Shown here: positions 1 through 6,858 of the stretch, piece after piece | Numbering within the stretch: the first letter of the stretch is position 1 | Layout: each line of letters starts with the position of its first letter | Assembly: GCF_014534705.1 (NCBI RefSeq) | Contig: NZ_JACVWV010000003.1 | Span: 1 to 36,303, forward strand | Source: Wolbachia endosymbiont of Pentalonia nigronervosa | Lineage (GTDB): Bacteria; Pseudomonadota; Alphaproteobacteria; Rickettsiales; Anaplasmataceae | Direction: 5' to 3' | Length of the DNA: 36,303 nt | Position numbers and translations under genes: made by a program | Notes under the pieces: model-generated | Told to the model about the DNA's origin: nothing | Database searches by the model: none | Seen by the model: only the letters and a program-made list of their open reading frames with translations

Positions 1-2
1 GT

Positions 3-179
3 TCCAATAGAAAAACACCAAGAGAATACGATAAAGAGCTTTATAAAGAGAGAAATCTCATCGAAAGAATGTTCAATAAACTCAAGAATTTTCGTAGGGT
101 TGCTACTCGTTATGATAAATTAGCTATTTCTTTCTTATCTTTTGTCCATATTGCTTCTATATATCTTTGGTTAAAATAA
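3..179 (+). pseudogene. IS5-family transposase, C-terminal end (cut by window start)
   Basis: An open frame of 58 codons enters from the left edge and ends at the TAA at 177-179. It reads as the last part of a DDE transposase: a Y..R-(3)-E-(6)-K arrangement (R-N-L-I-E followed by R-M-F-N-K-L-K, about residues 17-28) and then the F-R-R-V-A-T-R-Y-D-K-L stretch typical of the IS5 family, IS427/IS1031-like groups, which are common in Wolbachia. Whether the element is complete to the left cannot be seen. No clear terminal inverted repeat could be placed to the right, but the IS must end before about 193, where a relic of the peroxiredoxin 5' region begins. The family call is firm; the named IS is not. 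Confidence 0.75.
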
Positions 180-192
180 ATGTCGACACTAC

Positions 193-307
193 CTAACAGC
201 ATATTTTTATAAATCAACTCTTTTTATTACAAAAACTTATTTTTTTTGAGATCTTTATGATAGAAGAAGTACACCCTTGAGAGGCATGATAATGACAATA
301 AAATTGC
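193..307 (+). repeat. Decayed inverted copy of the peroxiredoxin promoter and first codons
   Basis: Positions 193-307 read forward closely match the reverse complement of 4848-4956. The match runs through the AT-rich promoter area (AGCATATTTTTATAAATCAA, then a T-rich run and TTTTTTTGAGATCTTTATGA) and into the same start, M-I-E-E-V-H (ATG at 258). After six codons a TGA stop appears and the copy drifts until a last shared block, AAATTGCC. No protein can be made from it. It lies directly after the IS5-like transposase end and points toward the EndoU-like gene, whose 3' end is at 360. It is probably a leftover of a duplication or an inversion breakpoint. Confidence 0.8.
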
Positions 308-359
308 CATTATAGAGAGAGTAAGAGAGATTTAGTGAAATTTAAATTTGTGTCCGCAG

Positions 360-1169
360 TTATCTTTCACAATTACAATTAGTGCCTTCTTGACATTTCG
401 GTGTTAAATCGCTGTAGAATGTTAATATTGCATCATTATTTCTGATAAATACTGATTTATAATCATCACTTTCCATTTTATATAGACACATTCCATCTTT
501 TCCTAATTCCTTAAATGCTTTAGTTGCTGAAATTAGAATATCATCAGCGTGAAGATTATAAACATATCCATTTGGACATTTTACTTTCACTTTTCCGTCT
601 TTATTTAAGTACTGCACGCCAAATGTATAAACCGGCGGTTTGATGTCTACTTCATTGCACAGAGAACTATTATTCCATATGGCTCCTGCCCATTTCTTTT
701 CTTGCGCTTCAACATATCTTCCCATAAAATGCATGCCACCTAAATTTGACTTACCCACTTCACCACAAAAAATATGCCCAAAACCTGTAGTTTCTTTTTC
801 TCTACCGCTGTTTGTAAACCAAATGTGTGTTAACTCGTCTTTAAATACTTCTAAACTTGCTTTTGCTGTAATGATTCGATGATCAAGTTCATCATAAATT
901 TTTTTCACTGTTTCTTGATGTTGTGGGCAATCAAGTAAAATCCTAAAACTCTCTTCATCAGGATATTCTCCCCACTCTCCACAAACTCTCAGTACTCCTT
1001 GATCAAAGTCAGTTAATTCTGGAAATGGTGGTATATATTCTGGTTCTTGGGAATTTGTTCTAAAGAAAGGTTCGAACTCAATATCAACCTGACTTTGCTT
1101 ATAGTAAAAAACAAACCCTATGACTAAAAGAGGTACAAAGCACAGAACAAGAATAAGACTTTTTGACAT
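360..1169 (-). CDS. EndoU-like endoribonuclease, membrane-anchored or secreted
   Basis: This is a 269-residue protein with one N-terminal hydrophobic helix (about residues 4-23) that would act as a signal anchor or uncleaved signal. The rest resembles the EndoU (XendoU-type) nuclease fold. G-F-G-H-I-F-C-G-E is followed 15 residues after its His by G-M-H-F-M-G-R-Y-V-E, matching the two active-site histidines of the family (His132 and His147 in this numbering). A Lys-rich stretch then precedes I-L-I-S-A-T-K-A-F, which resembles the terminal family motif. Cysteines are frequent (about ten), fitting an exported protein. The frame also allows a TTG at 1199, but the ATG at 1169 lies directly before the hydrophobic helix and is preferred. 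EndoU proteins cleave RNA at uridines; here that activity is inferred from motifs only. It could instead be a divergent, inactive relative. Confidence 0.6.
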   Translation of the reverse strand: MSKSLILVLCFVPLLVIGFVFYYKQSQVDIEFEPFFRTNSQEPEYIPPFPELTDFDQGVLRVCGEWGEYPDEESFRILLDCPQHQETVKKIYDELDHRIITAKASLEVFKDELTHIWFTNSGREKETTGFGHIFCGEVGKSNLGGMHFMGRYVEAQEKKWAGAIWNNSSLCNEVDIKPPVYTFGVQYLNKDGKVKVKCPNGYVYNLHADDILISATKAFKELGKDGMCLYKMESDDYKSVFIRNNDAILTFYSDLTPKCQEGTNCNCER

Positions 1170-1215
1170 ATTAAATAATATTGCCCTTATAAAAGACAAC
1201 GCTAGAGGAAATATC

Positions 1216-2397
1216 TTAAAAAAGCTTTAACATTGCATGCATATCACCACTTAACCAACTTAAGAATGCTCCGCCACCAGTTGAAACATAGGTAAAGTCT
1301 TTATCAGTAAACCCAGCAGCATTTATTGCTGACGAACTATCCCCACCACCTATTACACTAATTAAATTTCCTTTTTTAGTGAAGTTACTTATAATATTCA
1401 TTAATTCCTTAGTACCGGTTGCAAAAGCTGGGTACTCAAACATCCCGATAGGTCCATTCCATAATACAGTTTTACTATTTGCTATTACACCACTAATTGT
1501 CTCTAAAGTTTGTGGTCCAATGTCCAAAATTACATCATTATCTGCAATAGACTCAATTTTTTTTGCAATACCAACACTATAATCAGAATTTATTGCAACC
1601 AATACATCTTTTGGCACAATGATCTTACAATTGTTTTTATTTGCTATTTCTACAATGCTATGTAATAGATCATCTATACCTGCTTGAAATAAAGATTTAC
1701 CTATGTTTACCTTATTAAACGATAAAAAACTATTAGCAATTGCGCCGCCTAAAATTAAAAAATCAACTTTTTCTGCTAGCCTTTTAAGCATTTTAATTTT
1801 TGTCGATATTTTGGCTCCACCAACAATTGCAGTAATAGGCTTAGCTTGGAACGATATCGACTCTTCTAGGTATTTTAATTCGTCTTGCATGGAAAATCCA
1901 ATATAAGAAGGAAGGAACTCCGTAATACGTGCAATAGAAGCGTGAGCTCTATGAGAACAGGAAAACGCATCGTTTACATATACATCTGCTATCGATGATA
2001 ATTGCTGTGCAAAATTCAAGTCATTTTGCTCTTCTTCTTTGTAAAATCTTAAATTTTCCAAGAGAGTAACATCTCCTGCGGCCATAGTGTTTACCACTTT
2101 TTGTACTTTCTCACCGATGCAGTCATCGACAAAATTCACCCCTTTATTTAACAATTGAGATAAAGCTTTAACGATATTTTTTAATGATAAATTTTCATCA
2201 CGACCTTCTGGGCGTCCAAAATGTGATATGATCACAACTTTTGCACCTGCATTCATGAGATACTCGATAGTATTTAATGCCCTCAGAATACGCATATTAT
2301 CCTGGATTTCTCCGTTTTTTATCGGAACATTAAAATCAACCCTAAGTAAAACAACTTTGTCTTGCAGGTCACAATCTTTTATACTTGATATACTCAT
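1216..2397 (-). CDS. pgk: Phosphoglycerate kinase
   Basis: Catalyses the reversible transfer of phosphate between 1,3-bisphosphoglycerate and ADP in cytoplasmic glycolysis and gluconeogenesis. The 393-residue length is normal. Visible family marks are the N-terminal L-R-V-D-F-N-V-P substrate-binding stretch, S-H-F-G-R-P, the hinge and nucleotide part G-G-A-K-I-S-T-K, W-N-G-P-I-G-M-F-E, and the C-terminal G-G-G-D-S-S-S-A glycine loop. The open frame extends ten codons further up to a GTG at 2427, but the ATG at 2397 gives the standard N-terminus. It is divergent from recO, with 74 bases between the start codons. With gpmI at 8.3 kb it covers two neighbouring steps of the lower pathway. Confidence 0.97.
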   Translation of the reverse strand: MSISSIKDCDLQDKVVLLRVDFNVPIKNGEIQDNMRILRALNTIEYLMNAGAKVVIISHFGRPEGRDENLSLKNIVKALSQLLNKGVNFVDDCIGEKVQKVVNTMAAGDVTLLENLRFYKEEEQNDLNFAQQLSSIADVYVNDAFSCSHRAHASIARITEFLPSYIGFSMQDELKYLEESISFQAKPITAIVGGAKISTKIKMLKRLAEKVDFLILGGAIANSFLSFNKVNIGKSLFQAGIDDLLHSIVEIANKNNCKIIVPKDVLVAINSDYSVGIAKKIESIADNDVILDIGPQTLETISGVIANSKTVLWNGPIGMFEYPAFATGTKELMNIISNFTKKGNLISVIGGGDSSSAINAAGFTDKDFTYVSTGGGAFLSWLSGDMHAMLKLF

Positions 2398-2471
2398 TAT
2401 AAAAACTAAATTATAGATATTATACACAATTTTGAGAATAATAACGAGATCTTAAATACTATAGTTCAATC

Positions 2472-3185
2472 ATGAAATGGCAAGATGAAGGTGTTGTGAT
2501 CGCAACTAAAAAATACGGTGATAAAAATTTAATTCTTTCCCTGTTTACAAAAAATCATGGTAAATATAGAGGGTTAGTAAGATCAACAAATAATAAATTT
2601 CAAATAAGCAATTTACTGCACGTGGAATGGAGTGCTAAGTTGCCAGAAAATTTAGGATTCTTTAAGTGTGAATTAATTGAATCTCCATTTCATCATTTCT
2701 TCCATGATAGGCTAAAAAACATAGCTGTTGTTTCTTTTGCTTTCATGTTAGAAAAAGTACTTCCAGAAAATGAACCTTGTATTGCGCTCTATAATCATTT
2801 TCAATATTTTATTGATGTGATTAAGTACAACAACGAATCTTGGCAAAGTTATTATCTTAATTTAGAACTTTCACTTCTCACACAACTGGGGTTTAGATTA
2901 GATTTATCTAAATGTGCTGCAACAGGAGAGACAGAAGACTTACATTTTATTTCCCCAAAAACCGGTAGAGCAGTATCAAAAGCAGCCGGGGATTATTATG
3001 CAAATAAACTTCTACCTTTTCCTCAAATGCTGCGTGACGTATATAATAATAATTTACAAAACAGCTATTCATTCGAAGAGTTTCAGTTAGGATTGAGAGT
3101 GACTGGCCATTTTTTAAATAAATACCTATTTTCACAGTTAAATATGGAGCTGCCAGAGCCTAGGAAACTTATTCTATCACTTTAA
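2472..3185 (+). CDS. recO: DNA repair protein RecO
   Basis: RecO promotes annealing of single strands and, with RecR, loading of RecA at gaps coated by single-strand binding protein. The 237-residue protein starts with the typical N-terminal OB-fold sequence (W-Q-D-E-G-V-V-I, then L-F-T-K-N-H-G-K-Y-R-G-L-V-R) and continues with the helical C-terminal domain. A partial cysteine site is present around residues 143-150 (C-A-A-T-G-E), but the full four-cysteine zinc site of some RecO proteins is not visible. No good Shine-Dalgarno sequence precedes the ATG. It is convergent with trxB (32 bases apart) and no terminator hairpin is visible between them. Confidence 0.93.
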   Translation: MKWQDEGVVIATKKYGDKNLILSLFTKNHGKYRGLVRSTNNKFQISNLLHVEWSAKLPENLGFFKCELIESPFHHFFHDRLKNIAVVSFAFMLEKVLPENEPCIALYNHFQYFIDVIKYNNESWQSYYLNLELSLLTQLGFRLDLSKCAATGETEDLHFISPKTGRAVSKAAGDYYANKLLPFPQMLRDVYNNNLQNSYSFEEFQLGLRVTGHFLNKYLFSQLNMELPEPRKLILSL

Positions 3186-3217
3186 GATTTCTTGCAAATA
3201 AAAAGCAACTGAACAAT

Positions 3218-4150
3218 CTATGAATCCATAGCTTCTAAGAATTTTTCTGCATCAAGTGCAGCCATACATCCAGTGCCAGCTGCTACCACCGCCTGACGAT
3301 ATACTTTATCCTGCACATCACCTGCTGCAAATATTCCAGGTCTGCTGGTTAAAGTTGTTCCAGGTTCGGTAATTATATAGCCCTGTGCATCCATTTCAAC
3401 TAAACCCTTAAAAATACCAGTATTTGGTACATGTCCAATTGCAATAAATATTCCATCCACCTTTATCTCTTGAGTATTTCCTGTTTTGGTTGATTTTATT
3501 ACAATATCAGTAACTTTTTTGGGATTTTCTTCTCCTAATATTTCTTCTACAGTGTGATCCCATATTATCTCTATTTTATCACTCTTAAAGAGCCTGTCTT
3601 GCATCACCTTTTCTGCCCTTAACGTATCACGTCTATGTATTAAGATAACTTTTCTGGCAAAGCGAGTTAAAAATATTGCCTCTTCAACAGCAGTATTTCC
3701 CCCACCAATTACAGCTACAACTTTATTTTTGAAGAATGCACCGTCACAAGTTGCACAAGCTGATACTCCATAACCTTGAAATTTTTTTTCTCCCTCCAAA
3801 CCAAGCCATTTTGCCTGTGCACCAGATGCAATAATAACGGCACTTGAATGATAGTCACTAAAGTTGCCAAGAGATTTAAACTGATGTTCATCTAATTGTT
3901 CAACACTTTTTATTTCATCATTTACTATTTGTGCTCCAACTTTCTCTGCATGCAACTTCATTTGTTCCATTAACTCTGGACCCTGTATTGAAACAAAGCC
4001 AGGATAATTTTCAACATCCGTGGTGATTGTAAGCTGACCACCAGGCTGCATACCTGTTATTATAATTGTCTCTAAGTTTGCACGTGTTGCATATATAGCA
4101 GCAGCATAACCAGCCGCTCCAGAGCCAATGATCAGAACTTTTTTGTGCAT
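3218..4150 (-). CDS. trxB: Thioredoxin reductase
   Basis: NADPH-dependent flavoenzyme that reduces thioredoxin. The 310-residue protein has the N-terminal FAD-binding G-S-G-A-A-G-Y-A, the redox-active Cys132-Ala-Thr-Cys135 followed by D-G, the NADPH-binding G-G-G-N-T-A-V-E-E-A, and the C-terminal FAD motif F-A-A-G-D-V-Q-D. All key residues are present. Its ATG immediately follows the stop codon of the peroxiredoxin gene, and an AAGG ribosome site lies inside the last peroxiredoxin codons, so the two are very likely co-transcribed and translationally coupled. This makes sense because thioredoxin passes electrons from this enzyme to the peroxiredoxin. Confidence 0.96.
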   Translation of the reverse strand: MHKKVLIIGSGAAGYAAAIYATRANLETIIITGMQPGGQLTITTDVENYPGFVSIQGPELMEQMKLHAEKVGAQIVNDEIKSVEQLDEHQFKSLGNFSDYHSSAVIIASGAQAKWLGLEGEKKFQGYGVSACATCDGAFFKNKVVAVIGGGNTAVEEAIFLTRFARKVILIHRRDTLRAEKVMQDRLFKSDKIEIIWDHTVEEILGEENPKKVTDIVIKSTKTGNTQEIKVDGIFIAIGHVPNTGIFKGLVEMDAQGYIITEPGTTLTSRPGIFAAGDVQDKVYRQAVVAAGTGCMAALDAEKFLEAMDS

Positions 4151-4750
4151 CTATAATCCTTCGCTGTGAGAGTTAAGATAATCAGCCACCCCTTCATCGC
4201 TTGCTTGCATTGCTTGTTTACCTTTCCTCCAGCCTGCAGGACACACTTCACCATATGTCTTATGATGTTTAATTGCATCAACAATTCTAACAAACTCGTC
4301 GATATTACGCCCTAAAGGCAAGTCATTTATCGATTGATGGCGCACAATAAATTTATCATCTATGACAAAAGTTGCTCTGAGCGCAATTGATTCATCATGC
4401 AACACTCCATAATCTCTCGATATTGACTTCTTTATGTCAGATACTAAAGGATAGCTGATATCCCCTATTCCGCCGTCATTAACTTGAGTTTTACGCCAGT
4501 GATGATGCGAAAATTTTGAATCTATACTGATCCCTATTACTTCAACACCACGTTTCGAAAAATCATTAATTTTATTACTAAATGATATTATTTCAGTGGG
4601 ACAAACAAAAGTGAAATCAAGTGGATAGAAGAAAAGAACAGCATACTTATCTCCAATATGCTTGCTTAAGCAGAAATCATCAATAATATCTCCATTAGGA
4701 AGAACAGCAGGAGCTGTAAAATCAATAGCAGACTTTGTTACAAGATTCAT
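4151..4750 (-). CDS. Typical 2-Cys peroxiredoxin (AhpC/TSA family)
   Basis: Reduces hydrogen peroxide and organic peroxides using thioredoxin-type reductant. From the ATG at 4750 the protein has 199 residues, with the peroxidatic cysteine at position 50 (F-V-C-P-T-E) and the resolving cysteine at position 170 (E-V-C-P-A-G-W). This matches the usual spacing and length of typical 2-Cys enzymes. The same frame stays open for 48 further codons to an ATG at 4894, giving a 247-residue version with an N-terminal extension unlike the family. A GGTAGG ribosome site six bases before 4750 supports the short form. The gene is paired with trxB downstream and divergent from an ankyrin gene. Confidence 0.93.
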   Translation of the reverse strand: MNLVTKSAIDFTAPAVLPNGDIIDDFCLSKHIGDKYAVLFFYPLDFTFVCPTEIISFSNKINDFSKRGVEVIGISIDSKFSHHHWRKTQVNDGGIGDISYPLVSDIKKSISRDYGVLHDESIALRATFVIDDKFIVRHQSINDLPLGRNIDEFVRIVDAIKHHKTYGEVCPAGWRKGKQAMQASDEGVADYLNSHSEGL

Positions 4751-4847
4751 AAATAACCTACCAATTCTAAAATGATTCATTGTATATTCTGAATAAGTGA
4801 CATGCAAGTTTTCTTTAAAAATCCATTCAGTATGCCATGTTTCTGAT

Positions 4848-4956
4848 GGCAATTTTTCGTTATTATTCTTATCAAGATGCACTTCTTCTATCATAAAGAT
4901 CTCAAAAAAAATAAGTTTTTATAATAAAAATGATTGATTTATAAAAATATGCTGCT
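4848..4956 (-). repeat. Parent copy of the inverted repeat found at 193-307 (prx leader)
   Basis: Read on the minus strand, this stretch holds the AT-rich leader of the peroxiredoxin gene and the first codons of the long open frame (M-I-E-E-V-H-L-D-K, ATG at 4894). It is repeated in inverted orientation, with decay, at 193-307. The promoter of the prx-trxB pair probably lies within or just upstream of it. The pair of repeats brackets a block of about 4.5 kb holding the EndoU-like gene, pgk, recO, trxB and prx. Confidence 0.75.
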
Positions 4957-5003
4957 AGACTGCTTTGCGTGAGGTGAGGCTATCAAAAATAAAGGAGGGT
5001 TAA

Positions 5004-6242
5004 ATGAGTTTAAATGACAAATTATTTAGTGCTGTACAAGCAAAAGACTATGATAAAGTTAAGAGCCTTATAGAACAAGGTGCTGAGGTTAATGCTACAG
5101 ATAGTAATGGAAAAACCCCATTGCATTATGCTGCCAGTCTTTCTCTAGATATAGTAAAGTATCTTGTAGCACAAGGTGCTGATATTAATGCTAGGGATAA
5201 TGATGAGATGACTCCATTGCACGATGCTGCTCGTTTTCACTTAGATGTAGTAAAGTATCTTGTAGCACAAGGTGCTGATATTAATGCTAGGGATAATGAT
5301 TATGGGTATACCCCATTGTACACTCCTGTTTTTGCTTCTGACTTAGATACGGTAAAGTATCTCGTAAACAACGGTGCTAATGTTAAGGTTACAGATAATT
5401 ATGGGTATACCCCATTGCACAACGCTGTTATTTCTGCCACCTTGGAGATAGTAAAGTGTCTTGTCGAAAAAGGTGCTAATGTTAACGCTAAAGCTGGTGA
5501 TGGAAATACTCCATTGCACTGGGCTGTTAATTCTGGCAATCGTAAATTAGAAACAGTACAGTATCTTGTAAACAACGGTGCTAGAGTTAATATTAAAAAC
5601 GGTCACAATAAAACTCCTTTGGACATTATTCAAGAAAAGTGTCCAAAAACTTGTAAAGAAATTACAGATTTCCTAAAGGAGAAGAGAACTAATCCTAGAA
5701 GTCGTGGTATTAAGCAACTTACTGAATCTACAAATTCAACAATTCCTTCTAATCGGACTCAAGAACAGATTCGACACAAGAGACAGGAGGAGTTTGTAGG
5801 TACAACAACTTCTTCTGACTTAATTCAAGAACAGATTCGACAAGAGAGAGATATTCTTAAAAATAATGTTGTTCCGCGTGTACTCACTACTGAATCTGCA
5901 AATTCAGCAACAATACCAGCACTAGTACTTAATGCTGGACATAAAGAAGCACCGCAATTGGCTCATGTTCAAGGCGGTAAGGCAATATCACAGGCTGGTT
6001 TTAATAATACAGTGCCACTTAACGGTACATTACTATTATTCGATACGGTGGTAAGAATGGTTACTGGGGAAACACCTGTTTCTTTTACTACACCAATTGC
6101 AGACCTTACTCAAGGTCAAGAAAGATTAATTAATGCATTGAACAATAATTCTGATTTTGATGGTTACATGGCTGCTTTTCATCCTAATAGTCGGTTAGAA
6201 AATGTTTCTATTTCTAGTAGCAATATAACTCGAAGGCTATAA
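5004..6242 (+). CDS. Ankyrin-repeat protein with disordered C-terminal tail
   Basis: The 412-residue protein starts directly with ankyrin repeats: about six units between residues 5 and 210, with the D-x-x-G-x-T-P-L-H and V-K-Y-L-V-x-x-G-A-x-(I/V)-N core. After them comes a tail of about 200 residues, polar and rich in Ser, Thr and Asn. It contains two similar short blocks (R-T-Q-E-Q-I-R-H-K-R and L-I-Q-E-Q-I-R-Q-E-R). Repeats two and three share a perfect 53-base DNA duplication. A very good ribosome site (AAAGGAGG) sits before the ATG. Ankyrin proteins of Wolbachia are widely regarded as candidate secreted proteins that bind host proteins; no target can be read from the sequence. It is divergent from prx and followed by a clear rho-independent terminator. 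Confidence 0.92.
   Translation: MSLNDKLFSAVQAKDYDKVKSLIEQGAEVNATDSNGKTPLHYAASLSLDIVKYLVAQGADINARDNDEMTPLHDAARFHLDVVKYLVAQGADINARDNDYGYTPLYTPVFASDLDTVKYLVNNGANVKVTDNYGYTPLHNAVISATLEIVKCLVEKGANVNAKAGDGNTPLHWAVNSGNRKLETVQYLVNNGARVNIKNGHNKTPLDIIQEKCPKTCKEITDFLKEKRTNPRSRGIKQLTESTNSTIPSNRTQEQIRHKRQEEFVGTTTSSDLIQEQIRQERDILKNNVVPRVLTTESANSATIPALVLNAGHKEAPQLAHVQGGKAISQAGFNNTVPLNGTLLLFDTVVRMVTGETPVSFTTPIADLTQGQERLINALNNNSDFDGYMAAFHPNSRLENVSISSSNITRRL
5152..5300 (+). repeat. Two perfect 53-base copies within the ankyrin gene
   Basis: Positions 5152-5204 and 5248-5300 are identical over 53 bases, 96 bases apart. They code for V-K-Y-L-V-A-Q-G-A-D-I-N-A-R-D-N-D twice. The 96-base period equals one 32-residue ankyrin unit. 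Such identity at synonymous sites points to a recent duplication or gene conversion of one repeat. Confidence 0.9.
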
Positions 6243-6256
6243 GGAAACAATTACAG

Positions 6257-6289
6257 GCCTACTGATTTTTTGTGTCGGTAGGCTTTTTT
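6257..6289 (+). terminator. Rho-independent terminator of the ankyrin gene at 5004
   Basis: A nine-base stem GCCTACTGA / TCGGTAGGC (one G-T wobble) with a loop of nine bases is followed directly by a run of six T. It begins 15 bases after the stop codon at 6242. On the other strand no T run follows, so it serves the plus-strand gene. Confidence 0.9.
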
Positions 6290-6325
6290 CCTAGTATCAA
6301 TAGAAAAAAGTATGACCTACTTCTT

Positions 6326-6664
6326 TTAAGTTGGTTGTCTTGTCATATCTATAGCACATTCTACCTGAACATTGCCAAATTGACTATCAGCTACGACTTC
6401 TGAATATGGAGGAGGTGGATCATTATCCACAGACGGAGGTTGATCACTATTTACAGCTGCAGCTCTATTTCCTTTGCACAGTCTCATTGAGCGCAAAGCA
6501 ATACATAAAGAAGATACAGCAACTGCAGATAAACCTGCTTGCACCAAAAATGTCACAGTTGTTGAATCTGAATTACGCCCTGGAGTAAATGCTGCAATTG
6601 CTGCTATCGCTGCTATTGGTAGACTTACCGCAAGACACACCAGATGCTTAATATTATTTGACAC
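6326..6664 (-). CDS. Small two-helix membrane protein with a PPxY motif
   Basis: A 112-residue protein of unknown family. It has two predicted membrane helices: about residues 8-26, with a simple I-A-A-I-A-A-I-A-A pattern, and about 36-57. Both are followed by a short Arg/Lys-rich stretch and a polar tail of about 45 residues. The tail contains P-P-P-P-Y-S-E-V (residues 83-90), a textbook PPxY motif of the kind bound by WW domains of eukaryotic Nedd4-type ubiquitin ligases. The start is a GTG at 6664, preceded by GAGGGGGAGG, a strong ribosome site. If the tail faces the host cytoplasm it could recruit host proteins; this is inference. The real presence of the gene is supported by the ribosome site, the hydrophobic pattern and the compact tail. 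Confidence 0.7.
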   Translation of the reverse strand: MSNNIKHLVCLAVSLPIAAIAAIAAFTPGRNSDSTTVTFLVQAGLSAVAVSSLCIALRSMRLCKGNRAAAVNSDQPPSVDNDPPPPYSEVVADSQFGNVQVECAIDMTRQPT

Positions 6665-6812
6665 ACCTCCCCCTCATCAAAATTTTTATACTAATTAAGT
6701 ATAATTCAAATTTCTCTAAATCCAAAGAAAAATATTAAAAACTTAATTTTTTTCTTTAATTTAAAATCAAATTCTTGCAAATGATGAGAAGAAAAGCACA
6801 TCGCAGTTGAGA

Positions 6813-6847
6813 AGCATTTCGACAGCAAAAACTGCCATCGAAACGCT
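6813..6847 (-). terminator. Stable RNA hairpin just after the ankyrin gene at 6859
   Basis: Read on the minus strand, AGCGTTTCGATGGC pairs with GCTGTCGAAATGCT over 14 bases, counting three G-U wobbles, around a T-rich loop. On the plus strand these wobbles would be A-C mismatches, so the structure only works as minus-strand RNA. It starts 12 bases after the stop of the ankyrin gene. There is no T run directly after it, so it may protect or process the 3' end rather than terminate on its own. Confidence 0.5.
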
Positions 6848-6858
6848 AACGTCATATA

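Noticed and set aside
6423-6431. TTATCCACA, a perfect DnaA box
   Set aside because: Single copy, inside the coding sequence of the PPxY protein; no cluster of boxes or origin-type AT stretch around it.
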